Positions 35,694-46,317 of a stretch of DNA of 49,631 nucleotides are shown here, piece after piece. Position 1 is the first letter of the stretch. Every line of letters begins with the position of its first letter. A program made the position numbers and the translations under genes. Source of the DNA: Nitratireductor sp. (GTDB lineage: Bacteria; Pseudomonadota; Alphaproteobacteria; Rhizobiales; Rhizobiaceae); contig JAFMHL010000032.1 in NCBI GenBank assembly GCA_017854535.1, positions 1 through 49,631 of the forward strand. The letters run 5' to 3'. Below the pieces are notes generated by a model. That model worked only from the letters and a program-made list of their open reading frames with translations. It was not told the origin of the DNA and made no database searches.

Positions 35694-36179
35694 ATGGCGA
35701 TTACTGCTGGCGACAAACTGCCTGATACAAAATTCAAAATTATGGGCTCCGACGGCCCGCAAGAAGCATCAACAGCGGAACTTTTCGATGGCAAGAAAGT
35801 TGTTGTGTTTGGTGTTCCCGGCGCTTTCACCCCGACTTGCAACATGAACCATCTACCAGGATTTTTGAAAAATCTTGATCTAATAAAGGCCAAGGGCGTG
35901 GACGATGTTGCCGTTATTTCGGTCAACGATGTTTTTGTGATGAATGAATGGGCAAAAGCCTCCGGTGGAAAAGGTAAGATTCATTTTCTGTCTGATGGTG
36001 CGGCTCATTTCACCAAAGCTGCTGGACTTGATATCGACTTAAGCGAAGTTGGACTGGGTGTTCGTTCGAAACGCTATTCCATGATTGTTGAAAATGGTAA
36101 GATTACAAAATTGAACGTTGAAGAGTCACCAGGTGTAGCTGAGCTATCAGGAGCAGCAGCAATTCTTGAGCAGCTCTAA
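35694..36179 (+). CDS. Peroxiredoxin, Prx5-type
   Basis: This 161-residue thiol peroxidase reduces hydrogen peroxide and alkyl hydroperoxides. The peroxidatic cysteine is Cys49 in GVPGAFTPTCNMNHLPGF. No second cysteine is seen in the protein, so it is a one-Cys form that would use glutathione/glutaredoxin or another thiol donor. The conserved GVRSKRYSMIVENGKI lies near residue 122-137. GGAG stands nearby at normal spacing before ATG 35694. A TATAAA at 35656-35661 is a possible -10. It converges with rnhA. Confidence 0.95.
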   Translation: MAITAGDKLPDTKFKIMGSDGPQEASTAELFDGKKVVVFGVPGAFTPTCNMNHLPGFLKNLDLIKAKGVDDVAVISVNDVFVMNEWAKASGGKGKIHFLSDGAAHFTKAAGLDIDLSEVGLGVRSKRYSMIVENGKITKLNVEESPGVAELSGAAAILEQL

Positions 36180-36195
36180 AATTATCGATTTCAAG

Positions 36196-36216
36196 TGTCG
36201 TTGATCAAGAACGACA
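36196..36216. terminator. Hairpin in the peroxiredoxin-rnhA convergent gap
   Basis: TGTCGTT (36196-36202) pairs with AACGACA (36210-36216) around a 7-base loop. There is no T-tract on either strand, so termination activity is doubtful; position between two convergent genes is the main argument. Confidence 0.35.
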
Positions 36217-36242
36217 GCATTTCAACACCAAGAACAGGAGAC

Positions 36243-36683
36243 TTACTTTTTGTAAGGTTCCATTCCAAGGCGGGCGAGTTCGTCCGCCTTTTCGTTTTCA
36301 GGAATACCTGCATGTCCCTTGACCCAGTGCCATTTTACCTGATGTCGTGAACGTGCTTCATCGAGTTGCTGCCATAGCTCTGCGTTTTTGACGGGCTTTT
36401 TTGCAGCGTTTTTCCAGCCGTTCTTTTTCCAGTTAAACATCCACTCTAAAATGCCGCCTTGTACATATTTAGAATCGGTATGAAGATGCACTTCACATGG
36501 GCGCTTTAACTCGTTGAGTGACATGATCGCGGCCATCAATTCCATGCGATTATTGGTGGTTTCCAATTCGCCACCATACAATTCTTTTTCATGCTCGCCA
36601 AAGCGCAGCAGGGCACCCCATCCGCCGGGACCGGGATTGCCAGAGCAGGCACCATCTGTCCAAATATCCACGCGCGCTGCCAT
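36243..36683 (-). CDS. rnhA: Ribonuclease HI
   Basis: This 146-residue enzyme cleaves the RNA strand of RNA-DNA hybrids, removing primers and R-loops. The four catalytic carboxylates match E. coli numbering: D10 ([17 protein letters not shown]), E48 (NNRMELMAA), D70 (LHTDSKYV) and D134 (NEKADELAR). The basic handle region ([18 protein letters not shown]) is present. Its ATG overlaps the thrB stop by one base (TAATG), so the two are translationally coupled. Confidence 0.98.
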   Translation of the reverse strand: MAARVDIWTDGACSGNPGPGGWGALLRFGEHEKELYGGELETTNNRMELMAAIMSLNELKRPCEVHLHTDSKYVQGGILEWMFNWKKNGWKNAAKKPVKNAELWQQLDEARSRHQVKWHWVKGHAGIPENEKADELARLGMEPYKK

Positions 36684-37651
36684 TAATGATGCTCGATCCC
36701 ATATAATTCGGTGCGCTCGATGCCCCGATGAAACTTCAGTTTGGTGATATATTCAGCGGGGTTTTTTGGCACTACTAATGCACCGGGTGGCACGTTGAGC
36801 CAATCATAAAGACGTGTCAGCATGAAGCGCAGGGCAGACCCTCGACTCAAAACAGGAATTGCCCTGAATTCATCTTCTGATAAGGGGCGAACGCTTTCAT
36901 ATCCTTTCACCAAAGCCAGCGCTTTTGTGGTGTTGAAGGCCCAATCAGGCTCAAAGCACCAAGCATTAATGCAGGTAACCAAGTCATAGGCCAACAGGTC
37001 ATTGCAAGCGAAGTAAAAATCAATGATACCGGATAATTCATCTCTGAGAAAAAAGACGTTATCGGTGAAAAGGTCCGCATGAATAACACCTTGCGGCAAA
37101 GACTTCGGCCAATTGGCCTCCAGAAAATCCAATTCTGTCTCAATAAATTTACGCAAGCCAGGTTGAACCTCATCAGCGCGATCAGCTGATTTTTCAAAAA
37201 GCGGACGCCAGTCTTCAAGGGTAAGGCCATTGCGGCGGGTCAACGCGAACCCCTCACCTGCCAGATGCATTTCGGCAAGTGCCTTACCCACTTCAAAACA
37301 ATGTTTGGGTAAAGGGCGTTTGATCTCAAAGCCGTCCAGAAAGCTGATAATGGCCGTTGGCCGGTTTGCAAGCAGGCCAAGCGATTCGCCATTTTTCATC
37401 TTTATCGGCAATGGGCAGCTCATGCCTTTTTCAGACAGGTGCTCCATTAACCCCAAAAAGAACGGCAGGTCTTTTGCATTCACGCGTTTCTCATACAAAG
37501 TCAGAATGAAATTACCTTGATCGGTCGTCAGCATATAGTTGGAGTTTTCCACGCCTCCAGCGATGCCTTTCAACGAATGCAATTCGCCGATGTCATAGAG
37601 CTTCAAATATGCAATTAGCGCTTCGTCGGTAACTTCAGTATAGACTGCCAA
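36683..37651 (-). CDS. thrB: Homoserine kinase, ThrB (aminoglycoside-phosphotransferase-like type)
   Basis: This 322-residue kinase phosphorylates L-homoserine, supplying threonine synthase. It is the APH/choline-kinase-like form found in alphaproteobacteria, not the GHMP form of E. coli. Motifs are the N-terminal [11 protein letters not shown], the catalytic loop [14 protein letters not shown] (His-x-Asp with Asn) and [18 protein letters not shown] with the metal-binding Asp. It lies two bases downstream of ispH and overlaps rnhA by one base, forming an ispH-thrB-rnhA unit. Confidence 0.96.
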   Translation of the reverse strand: MAVYTEVTDEALIAYLKLYDIGELHSLKGIAGGVENSNYMLTTDQGNFILTLYEKRVNAKDLPFFLGLMEHLSEKGMSCPLPIKMKNGESLGLLANRPTAIISFLDGFEIKRPLPKHCFEVGKALAEMHLAGEGFALTRRNGLTLEDWRPLFEKSADRADEVQPGLRKFIETELDFLEANWPKSLPQGVIHADLFTDNVFFLRDELSGIIDFYFACNDLLAYDLVTCINAWCFEPDWAFNTTKALALVKGYESVRPLSEDEFRAIPVLSRGSALRFMLTRLYDWLNVPPGALVVPKNPAEYITKLKFHRGIERTELYGIEHH

Positions 37652-37653
37652 GG

Positions 37654-38628
37654 TCAGGCTCCATTCACAAAGGCCATATCGGCAGGCAAGAGATCAACAT
37701 CGCGAAGACCTTTTGACACCGGAAAATTCTCTAATTCCTGAACCGTCTCGGTCAATTCGAGCGTCGCATTGAACCGGCTTTTGAATCCTTCGATAATTTC
37801 ATTGACGAGAATTTCGGGCGCAGAAGCGCCAGCAGATAGGCCGACGATATTTGCCTTGGCAAGTTCGTCCCAAGGCACTTCATGGGCGCCTTGAACCAAC
37901 ATCGCTTTCTTGGCTCCCGCCTTCAAGGCAACTTCTACCAAGCGCATAGAGTTGGACGAATTTGGCGCACCCACAATCAAAAAATGATCCGCGCCTTTTG
38001 CGGCAAGTTTCACCACATCCTGACGGTTTGTAGTAGCATAGCAGATAGATTCTGCTGCTGGCTCAGCCAGTTTTGGAAACCGTTGTTTCAGTTTGCCTAA
38101 TATTTCTTCAGTGTCATCCACTGAAAGCGTTGTTTGGGTAACAAAGCCCAACATATCGGCATCTGCCGGCTGATAGGTTTGCGCCTGCTCTACAGTTTCG
38201 ATCAGTGTCATGTCCTTGCGGTCAACCTGCCCAAGGGTTCCTATCACCTCTGGATGTCCTTCATGACCAATCAGCAAGACATGCCTGCCATGACGAATAT
38301 GCCTCAAAGCTTGTTTATGTACTTTCGAAACCAGCGGGCACGTGGCGTCAAGATACATCAGGTTGCGGGCTTTTGCTTTTGCGGGAACCGATTTAGGAAC
38401 ACCATGAGCAGAAAAGATAACTGGCTGATCTGTTTCCGGAATTTGATCCAGTTCCTTAACAAAGACAGCACCTTTGGCTTCCAAGCCTTCAACAACATAC
38501 CGATTGTGAACAATCTCATGGCGGACATAAACGGGTGCACCGTATTTCTTGATAGCAAGAACGACCATTTGAATGGCCCGATCAACGCCAGCGCAAAAAC
38601 CTCTAGGACCACATAGGCGTAGTTTCAT
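37654..38628 (-). CDS. ispH: 4-hydroxy-3-methylbut-2-enyl diphosphate reductase IspH
   Basis: This 324-residue iron-sulfur enzyme makes IPP and DMAPP in the last step of the MEP isoprenoid pathway. The cluster cysteines are C12 ([13 protein letters not shown]), C97 ([12 protein letters not shown]) and C196 ([12 protein letters not shown]), and substrate-binding histidines occur in RHEIVHN and IGHEGHPE. The start at ATG 38628 ([10 protein letters not shown]) gives the usual family N-terminus; a longer frame to 38736 would overlap the SURF1 gene end and is unlikely. It is 37 bases from the SURF1 stop and is probably cotranscribed with the cta genes upstream and thrB downstream. Confidence 0.97.
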   Translation of the reverse strand: MKLRLCGPRGFCAGVDRAIQMVVLAIKKYGAPVYVRHEIVHNRYVVEGLEAKGAVFVKELDQIPETDQPVIFSAHGVPKSVPAKAKARNLMYLDATCPLVSKVHKQALRHIRHGRHVLLIGHEGHPEVIGTLGQVDRKDMTLIETVEQAQTYQPADADMLGFVTQTTLSVDDTEEILGKLKQRFPKLAEPAAESICYATTNRQDVVKLAAKGADHFLIVGAPNSSNSMRLVEVALKAGAKKAMLVQGAHEVPWDELAKANIVGLSAGASAPEILVNEIIEGFKSRFNATLELTETVQELENFPVSKGLRDVDLLPADMAFVNGA

Positions 38629-38665
38629 CTGATGATTACTGTTCGAATTCACGCCAACTCTCCGG

Positions 38666-39418
38666 TCAAATTTTTGTGCCACGCCGTGCATCCAAGAAAT
38701 AGCCACCAAAACCAAGTAACGCGAGGGCCAATCCATACCAAGTTACAACATATTGCAGATGGTTGTTGGAAAAGGAAACAATGGTCGTCCCTTGGATAGG
38801 ATATTGTTTCTCAAGATCAGGCTGACCGGGAATACCCGCATCGACATACCAGGGTGAAACCTGATTTGGAGCAAGCTTCGCCATCGAAGTCATGGAAGCC
38901 AAATCTCGCCAATAGTAGATATCTTCTAACGGGTTGTTGTCCGGCATAAACCGTCCGGGCTTTTCATCTGGAGGTGAGCGCAACAATCCAGATATGGATT
39001 GCATACCTTGAGGCAGACGAGCAATTTCACTCCAGGTAGATTTGGCTTCATAAGGAATGAACCCACGATTGATCAATGCAAACTCAACGCTGCCGGAGCG
39101 CGATTGATCATCCAGACGCAACAGGTTGAATATATTCCAACCTGATTGGCCTTTATAGGTTGTAAACTCGAAGAAAACCCGATCTGGCACATAGTGCCCT
39201 GAGACAGTGACTGGCCTGTAGTCAATCCCGCCATCGCTTCCAGATGCTTCTTGCAATACATCAACGACTGGTCTCGGTTTGCCTTGAAGTTGGACATTCA
39301 CCCGTTCGATTAGTGCCTCTTTCCAAGCAAGGCGCTGAACCTGCCATGTACCCAAAGCAATAAGCGCGGCTAGCACCAAACCAATAGATGAGATAACGAT
39401 AAAAGTTGAAACGCGCAT
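38666..39418 (-). CDS. SURF1-family cytochrome oxidase assembly protein
   Basis: This 250-residue membrane protein helps insert heme a into subunit I of aa3 oxidase. It has the two-transmembrane layout of the family: one segment near residues 6-25, ending in the signature GTWQVQRLAWKEALI, and one near 222-242. The periplasmic domain holds PVTVSGHYVPDRVFFEF and a WYVDAGIPGQP-like segment. Start ATG 39418 overlaps the DUF983 stop by one base (TGATG), showing coupling. Context next to the cta operon supports the role. Confidence 0.93.
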   Translation of the reverse strand: MRVSTFIVISSIGLVLAALIALGTWQVQRLAWKEALIERVNVQLQGKPRPVVDVLQEASGSDGGIDYRPVTVSGHYVPDRVFFEFTTYKGQSGWNIFNLLRLDDQSRSGSVEFALINRGFIPYEAKSTWSEIARLPQGMQSISGLLRSPPDEKPGRFMPDNNPLEDIYYWRDLASMTSMAKLAPNQVSPWYVDAGIPGQPDLEKQYPIQGTTIVSFSNNHLQYVVTWYGLALALLGFGGYFLDARRGTKI

Positions 39419-39822
39419 CAATGTTTGTCTTTATCCGTTACAAGCTGACCCTCAGCCGCTTTAGTTTTGTACTGAGAAGCAATCATCACGCCTTTCATTG
39501 CCCGCAGAGCAAAGACGGCCAAAAATATGGTTACTGGCAACCAAATCAGAATATGGAGCCAGATTGGCGGACGCACTAGATTTTCAAACGCCAAAGCCAA
39601 TCCTGCAATCACGCCGCCCAATAGCAAAATCACAAGAACAGCTGGGCCGTCGCCTTCTTCAGCAAAGGACATATCCAGACCGCACATGACACATTGATCA
39701 ACAGGTTTGAGCATTGACTTGTAAAGCTTACCTTCGCCGCAGCGCGGGCAGCGTGCTGCGAGGCCCGTATTGAGAACTAACTGGTCTGGGTAGTGAGCGG
39801 TATCTTGGACGTGTTTTGTCAT
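39418..39822 (-). CDS. DUF983 membrane protein with zinc-ribbon
   Basis: This 134-residue protein has an N-terminal four-cysteine zinc-ribbon-like part (ARCPRCGEGKLY and QCVMCGLDMSF, about residues 25-55) followed by two membrane segments (about 64-84 and 89-109). DUF983 genes are regularly found in alphaproteobacterial cytochrome oxidase clusters, and an assembly role is suspected but not shown. ATG 39822 is used; a GTG at 39831 would add three residues. It overlaps SURF1 by one base. Confidence 0.87.
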   Translation of the reverse strand: MTKHVQDTAHYPDQLVLNTGLAARCPRCGEGKLYKSMLKPVDQCVMCGLDMSFAEEGDGPAVLVILLLGGVIAGLALAFENLVRPPIWLHILIWLPVTIFLAVFALRAMKGVMIASQYKTKAAEGQLVTDKDKH

Positions 39823-39850
39823 ATGGTTCACTTGTAATCGAAAAAGAAAA

Positions 39851-39881
39851 AGGCGGCCGATACGAATTTCGCGGGCCGCCT
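39851..39881 (-). terminator. Intrinsic terminator after ctaE
   Basis: On the minus strand AGGCGGCC pairs with GGCCGCCT (39874-39881 with 39851-39858) and is followed by TTTTCTTTTT. It lies 26 bases after the ctaE stop and just before the DUF983 gene, so read-through would be needed to express DUF983-SURF1-ispH from the cta promoter. Confidence 0.82.
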
Positions 39882-39906
39882 GTTTGGTTTGTAACTTAAC
39901 GCTCGT

Positions 39907-40785
39907 TTAGTGTGCGTAAATCGGCGCGCCCCATGAACCCCAAATATAAATCGCGAAGAAGAGGAACAGCCACACCACATCGACGAAGTGCCAATACCAA
40001 GCTGCTGCTTCAAATCCGAAATGTTTTTCAGGACGGAAGTGACCTGCCATGGCACGGAACAAGCAAATCAGAAGAAAGATTGTACCTACAAGAACATGGA
40101 AACCATGGAAGCCGGTTGCCATGAAGAAGGTTGCACCGTAGATCGATTCTTTAAAATTGAATGGTGCCACTGCATATTCATAGCCCTGAACACAGGAAAA
40201 CAAGATACCCAAAGCTACTGTAATCGCCAACATGCCTTTAAGCATGCCGCGCTCATTGTGGATCAAAGCATGATGGGCCCAAGTTACAGTCGTGCCAGAA
40301 AGCAGAAGAATAATCGTGTTAAACAGCGGCAAATGAAGCGGGTCTAGCACTTCAATGCCTGCAGGAGGCCATGTGCCGCCAGTATAGGCCATACGAGAAG
40401 TTTGGACTACCTCATCCGGATAAAGGCTCGCATCAAAGAATGCCCAGAACCAAGCCACGAAGAACATAACCTCAGAGGCAATAAACAGGATCATGCCGTA
40501 GCGAAGATGCATGGAAACAACACGGGTATGGTTGCCTGCATGGCTTTCTTTGATCGTATCAGCCCACCAAGCATACATGGTGTAAAGAACTACCAAAAGA
40601 CCGACGTAAAACAGCCAAGGATTTGCAAGATTGACGCTTCCGAAAGACAATTCAGCATCATTGAGCCAACGCATATAGGCAACGCCGCCAATTGCCATCA
40701 ACAATGCACCTATGGAACCAATGAATGGCCACGGACTTGGGTCAATAATGTGATAATCGTGGTTTACTTTATGGGCATCGGCCAT
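39907..40785 (-). CDS. ctaE: Cytochrome c oxidase subunit III
   Basis: This 292-residue membrane protein is subunit III of the aa3-type oxidase and stabilises proton pumping. About seven hydrophobic segments are present. Family marks are HDYHIIDPSPWPFIGSIGAL at the N-terminus, the ASEVMFFVAWFWAFF helix with its lipid-contacting Glu, and GFHGFHVLVGTIFL. The C-terminal AAAWYWHFVDVVWLFLF is diagnostic. GGGAG stands about eight bases before ATG 40785. It ends the core cta unit. Confidence 0.98.
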   Translation of the reverse strand: MADAHKVNHDYHIIDPSPWPFIGSIGALLMAIGGVAYMRWLNDAELSFGSVNLANPWLFYVGLLVVLYTMYAWWADTIKESHAGNHTRVVSMHLRYGMILFIASEVMFFVAWFWAFFDASLYPDEVVQTSRMAYTGGTWPPAGIEVLDPLHLPLFNTIILLLSGTTVTWAHHALIHNERGMLKGMLAITVALGILFSCVQGYEYAVAPFNFKESIYGATFFMATGFHGFHVLVGTIFLLICLFRAMAGHFRPEKHFGFEAAAWYWHFVDVVWLFLFFAIYIWGSWGAPIYAH

Positions 40786-40827
40786 AGTTTAGCTCCCGTC
40801 GTTTTCTTGCGTCTTACCGCAGTATTT

Positions 40828-41463
40828 TCAAATTTCAAAGTCGTAATCAGAGTTACTTTCCAATTGCACATTCTTTTCCAGTTCTAACCCAGCCAAAGGC
40901 TTTGATGTCGGTTCTTTTGGAAAGAAAGTGTAAGAAAGCGTAATGGTCTGAATGTCTTTGGTTTCCAAGGTGTCCATGATTTCAGGATCCACAAAGAAAA
41001 CTACTGGCATGTCTAGTTCTTCACCCGGCTTAAGCGTCGTTTCAGTAAAGCAAAAGCACTGGATTTTGTTAAAGTATGCTCCCGCTGATTGCGGCGTAAC
41101 ATTAAAAGTAGCAGAGCCTGTAAGCGGCTTGTCCGATAGATTTTTAGCCTTGTAAGAAATTTGCATTTGCTCACCAAGCTTAACAGTCACGTCGCGCTGA
41201 ACTGCGGCAAAATCCCAGCTCAATGCACCGGAAATATTGGCGTCAAAGCGGACCTTCATGTCGCGGTCTATGATTTGAATACCATCAGCACTTTCAACGG
41301 CACGGGTGGTTCCACCATAGCCAGTTACCTGACAAAACAATTTGTAAAGTGGAACAGACGCATAAGCCAATCCACCCATACCCGCGACCAATGACAGACA
41401 CATAACGGCAATTTTTACATTGCCTTTGCCCTCTGGTTTGCTGCTGGTAGAAATGTCGCTCAC
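40828..41463 (-). CDS. ctaG: Cytochrome c oxidase assembly protein CtaG (Cox11)
   Basis: This 211-residue protein delivers copper to the CuB site of subunit I. It has one N-terminal membrane anchor (about residues 17-36) and a periplasmic domain with the conserved copper motif CFCFTE (NKIQCFCFTETTLKPGEE). Another Cys is in PLYKLFCQVTGYGG just after the anchor. The start is GTG at 41463 with AAGGA seven bases before it. It follows the 59-residue small gene after 24 bases. Confidence 0.96.
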   Translation of the reverse strand: MSDISTSSKPEGKGNVKIAVMCLSLVAGMGGLAYASVPLYKLFCQVTGYGGTTRAVESADGIQIIDRDMKVRFDANISGALSWDFAAVQRDVTVKLGEQMQISYKAKNLSDKPLTGSATFNVTPQSAGAYFNKIQCFCFTETTLKPGEELDMPVVFFVDPEIMDTLETKDIQTITLSYTFFPKEPTSKPLAGLELEKNVQLESNSDYDFEI

Positions 41464-41487
41464 TGCTGTTTCCTTCTTTATGAATAA

Positions 41488-41667
41488 TTAGAGGGGTCTG
41501 ACCATTACATTGGCGCCCAGTTTAGCCCAGGTGGCCACATATAAAATGATGACAAAGGCAGCCAGGCAAAAACCAATGGCGACATTACGGGAACGCTGCG
41601 CTTTTTTGCGCTTTGCGTCGACATCGTCTGGCGCAGCCATAGCATCTTTTTTTACGGTCTCATTCAT
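41488..41667 (-). CDS. Small membrane protein in the cta operon (CoxF-like position)
   Basis: A 59-residue open frame begins [15 protein letters not shown] and has a basic stretch (KRKKAQRSR) before one hydrophobic segment at about residues 28-46, ending [11 protein letters not shown]. The topology is a single-span protein with cytoplasmic N-terminus. Its ATG overlaps the ctaB stop (ATGA, 41664-41667) and it sits between ctaB and ctaG, where alphaproteobacterial operons carry a small gene often named coxF. Homology cannot be confirmed here; position, overlap and size are the evidence. Confidence 0.82.
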   Translation of the reverse strand: MNETVKKDAMAAPDDVDAKRKKAQRSRNVAIGFCLAAFVIILYVATWAKLGANVMVRPL

Positions 41668-42602
41668 ACGAATCTCGCAATCAGGTTAGGCGCTGCTACC
41701 TCCAAAATCATCACCCCGAAAAGGGCGAAGAGATAAAGGATAGAAAACGCAAAAAGTCGTTTTGCAGGTTTCATGATCTTGTCATCTGAATCCATCTGCC
41801 AGCATCTAAATGCAAACCAGACAAAAGCAGCGCCTAAGACAGCTGAAACCACACCATAAGTCAGGCCGACAAACCCCATCCAATATGGTAAAAAGCCGAT
41901 AGGTGCCAAAAGCAATGAATAGGCAAGAATTTGATTTTGGGTGGATCGATTACCAGCAACATTTGGCATCATCGGAATGCCGACACTTGCATAATCACCT
42001 GACTTGAAGAGAGCCAATGCCCAAAAATGCGGCGGCGTCCAAATGAAGATGATTGCGAATAGAACTAAGCTCTCAATGGTCACCGAATTTGTCACTACGG
42101 CCCAACCAATCATAGGCGGGAATGCACCTGCTGCACCGCCAATGACAATGTTTTGAGGCGTTGAGCGCTTCAACCACATGGAGTAGACAACAGCGTAGAA
42201 AAAGATGGTGAAGGCAAGTAGCCCGGCGGATAACCAGTTTGCGATCACGCCTAATGTAAAGATCGAAAAGAACGACAGAACCAGACCAAAAACCAGTGCT
42301 TCGCTGCGGCTTACCCTGCCGGATGGAATCGGCCTTTTGGCTGTGCGTGTCATGACCGCATCTATATCTGAATCATACCACATATTGAGCGCACCGGACG
42401 CCCCAGCACCTATCGCAATGCACAAAATCGAAATAAGCGCCAATACAGGATGCAGTTGGCCAGGTGCGATTACCAGCCCTGCGATGGCAGTAAACACAAC
42501 AAGGCGCATGACACCTGGTTTCAGCAATTCGAAATAGTCAGCAGGCATCGCCGTCGAAACGGTAAAATCGCTTTCTTTCTCAATGCTTGTGTTCATGTTC
42601 AT
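41664..42602 (-). CDS. ctaB: Protoheme IX farnesyltransferase (heme O synthase)
   Basis: This UbiA-family prenyltransferase (312 residues from ATG 42602) adds a farnesyl group to heme b, giving heme O, the precursor of heme a. The Asp-rich motif is [21 protein letters not shown], split here as NMWYDSDID and MTRTAKRP, with a second conserved [11 protein letters not shown]. Eight to nine hydrophobic segments follow. TTG 42626, ATG 42602 and ATG 42596 are possible starts; none has a strong ribosome site. It lies between ctaD and the small gene, whose ATG overlaps its stop. Confidence 0.96.
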   Translation of the reverse strand: MNMNTSIEKESDFTVSTAMPADYFELLKPGVMRLVVFTAIAGLVIAPGQLHPVLALISILCIAIGAGASGALNMWYDSDIDAVMTRTAKRPIPSGRVSRSEALVFGLVLSFFSIFTLGVIANWLSAGLLAFTIFFYAVVYSMWLKRSTPQNIVIGGAAGAFPPMIGWAVVTNSVTIESLVLFAIIFIWTPPHFWALALFKSGDYASVGIPMMPNVAGNRSTQNQILAYSLLLAPIGFLPYWMGFVGLTYGVVSAVLGAAFVWFAFRCWQMDSDDKIMKPAKRLFAFSILYLFALFGVMILEVAAPNLIARFV

Positions 42603-42674
42603 ACCGATGGTTAATTCTGTTTTCAAATTAAACCCGCCGGGGAATACCCCGACGGTGTGTTTGTCATAACTGCC

Positions 42675-44276
<1,602 letters not shown>

Positions 44277-44336
44277 CTACTTCTCCTACTGTCTCTTCAG
44301 ACCTTATTTTACCTAATCAAAAAGCTTTTCAGGCTC

Positions 44337-45206
44337 TTAGTTACCGGCAAGCTTAATGTTTGTTTTTGTTTCAACTGCAGCCATCAACGCTTTGTTGGCA
44401 TCTTCAAGATTACCAGCAGCGGCTGTTTTCCAAGCGGCGAACTGTTCTTCAGAAACAACACGGATTGCAATTGGCATGAAGGCATGGTCGCGACCGCATA
44501 GCTCTGAACACTGACCATAGTAAAGGCCTTCACGTTCTGCTTTAAACCAGGTTTCGTTCAAACGGCCTGGGATACCATCCATCTTCAAGCCAAACGCTGG
44601 CATTGCAAAGTTGTGAATAACATCAGCTGCGGTTACCAAAACGCGAACCACTTTGCCCACTGGAACAACCAATTCATTATCAACAGCAAGAAGACGCGGA
44701 TATTGAGCCAAATCGCCCTTACCGATCGCAGCGCCTTCGCCATCTTTCAGCATGATTGAATCAAAGGTCAGTTCTTCACCATCTTGATACTCATAACCCC
44801 AATACCACTGATAACCAGTTGCCTTGACTGTCATTTGAGGCTCTTCTTTTGGAGCTAACTGACGATCAAGAAGATCAAATGATGGAATTGCAATAGCAAC
44901 CAAAATAATGATCGGAGCCACAGTCCATACGACTTCGATCATCGTATTATGGCTGGTGCGTGAGGCTGTTGGGTTATTTTTAGCGCTGAATTTGGTCACA
45001 ACAACCAAAAGCAGGATCATCACGAAAATGGTAATCGGTGTGATAAACCAGAAAGTGTATAGATCGAACCATTCGATGCGAGCCATCATATCTGAGCCCG
45101 CTGGCTGATGCCACATCTGCCAAGGCTCGGGCTGCGCTGCCAAAGCCGATGAAATTCCTGTAAATACCATGCCTAGAGCGGCTGTAAGTAGTGAAACGAG
45201 CTTCAT
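44337..45206 (-). CDS. ctaC: Cytochrome c oxidase subunit II
   Basis: This 289-residue subunit carries the CuA centre that accepts electrons from cytochrome c. It has a signal peptide (MKLVSLLTAALGMVFTG, cleavage near SALA), two membrane helices (about 50-75 and 90-112) and a periplasmic cupredoxin domain. CuA ligands appear in DVIHNFAMPAF and GQCSELCGRDHAFMPI. The start is set at ATG 45206 because GGGAG directly abuts ATG 45215 but is well spaced for 45206. It is the first gene of the cta operon. Confidence 0.97.
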   Translation of the reverse strand: MKLVSLLTAALGMVFTGISSALAAQPEPWQMWHQPAGSDMMARIEWFDLYTFWFITPITIFVMILLLVVVTKFSAKNNPTASRTSHNTMIEVVWTVAPIIILVAIAIPSFDLLDRQLAPKEEPQMTVKATGYQWYWGYEYQDGEELTFDSIMLKDGEGAAIGKGDLAQYPRLLAVDNELVVPVGKVVRVLVTAADVIHNFAMPAFGLKMDGIPGRLNETWFKAEREGLYYGQCSELCGRDHAFMPIAIRVVSEEQFAAWKTAAAGNLEDANKALMAAVETKTNIKLAGN

Positions 45207-45665
45207 CCCGTCCATCTCCCGTAATTATAATATAAGCCTGATAAGCAGGTCTTGAATGCGTCTTTGTACCAACATAAGGCGTATAGATCGAAATGACAGC
45301 CGAATCCACACGTAATCACAGTGTTGATAATTCATCCCACAAGGTAAAACCATATCAAAATGAGCGGGGCAATGGGTTGTTGCGCCGCAGCTATGCGGCA
45401 TTTGTGCATTTTTTCGAGCTTTTAAGGCGATGTGACCAGCAAATTGTCCCGTTTTTTTAGCGAACTCACGCTCCAATGCGCCCTATTATTGACGTTTTCA
45501 AGCTTCATTGGATGCTCTCAGAGGGATTAATTCAATAACGAGACCTGTCAAAATCGCCTCAAGAGAAGGTTGTTCGTTTAATATCGGGCATAATTGTTTT
45601 ATAGAACGTCAAAGTGCCAAGTTTGATTGCCAGAGCAATTCAGGCATGCTTTGAGGAGTTTGTAG
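45207..45665. other. 459-base divergent region between ctaC and the IalB-like gene
   Basis: This should hold the cta operon promoter (minus) and the promoter of the IalB-like gene (plus). The one clear structure is an inverted repeat GCCGCA-GCTA-TGCGGC at 45384-45399, about 180 bases upstream of the ctaC start. I see no gene; frames crossing it have no recognisable product. Confidence 0.5.
45384..45399. repeat. Inverted repeat upstream of the cta operon
   Basis: GCCGCA (45384-45389) and TGCGGC (45394-45399) are separated by GCTA. It could be a hairpin in the cta leader or an operator; there is no T-tract to make it a terminator. Confidence 0.6.
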
Positions 45666-46223
45666 TTGATTCGAAAGTTTGCCATGCCAGCCCAAAACAA
45701 ACCTAATTTTGAGACCAGCAAGATGTTTTTCCCATTTCTTGCAGCCATAGTCGGTTTTTCGCTTATGTTCATGAGTATCTTGCTTGCCAATGCGCAAGGT
45801 GTGATGAAGTCGCGATTTGGCGAATGGGCACTTGTTTGCGATACGCCCCCAGGTGCAAGCAGCGAACAATGTGCATTGGTCCAAAACGTGGTCGCTGAAG
45901 ACCGTCAGGAAATGGGCCTTTCTGTTGTTGTCCTTCGCACGGCTGACCGCAAGTCTGAATTACTTCGGGTATTGGCACCCCTTGGCGTCTTGCTGCCAAA
46001 CGGCCTTGGCCTTTACATCGATGACAAGGAAATCGGCAACGCTTTCTTTACACGCTGTTTCAATGACGGCTGCTATGCGGAAGTTGTGTTGGAAGAAAAA
46101 CTGCTGACTGCTTTAAAGAGCGGCAAGACAGCAACCTTCATCGTGTTTCAAACACCTGAAGAAGGTATTGGTATTCCAATCGAGCTGGAAGGCTTTACGG
46201 ACGGCTTTGCTCAACTACCGTAA
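45666..46223 (+). CDS. Invasion-associated locus B (IalB) family protein
   Basis: This 185-residue protein has an N-terminal hydrophobic segment (about residues 22-42, cleavage near ANA) and the IalB domain: FGEWALVCDTPPG, then two Cys-containing segments (SEQCALVQ; FFTRCFNDGCYAEV) typical of the family. IalB was named for Bartonella erythrocyte invasion, but homologues in free-living Rhizobiales are periplasmic and of unknown role. A GAGGAG stands seven bases before TTG 45666, so this TTG start is preferred over ATG 45684. It sits between the cta operon and tldD, a neighbour set I associate with Rhizobiales. Confidence 0.9.
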   Translation: MIRKFAMPAQNKPNFETSKMFFPFLAAIVGFSLMFMSILLANAQGVMKSRFGEWALVCDTPPGASSEQCALVQNVVAEDRQEMGLSVVVLRTADRKSELLRVLAPLGVLLPNGLGLYIDDKEIGNAFFTRCFNDGCYAEVVLEEKLLTALKSGKTATFIVFQTPEEGIGIPIELEGFTDGFAQLP

Positions 46224-46317
46224 CACTTACTGGCGATATCAATCGCGGTTGTTTTAATCCGGTCAACGCCATAGTTATGTTCCAACAAACCAGCGGCAAC
46301 GCAAAAAAGGACATTTG

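Noticed and set aside
37654-38736. Longer ispH start at 38736
   Set aside because: It would overlap the end of the SURF1 gene by about 70 bases and add 36 residues unlike the family, whose proteins start near the CGPRGFCAG motif.
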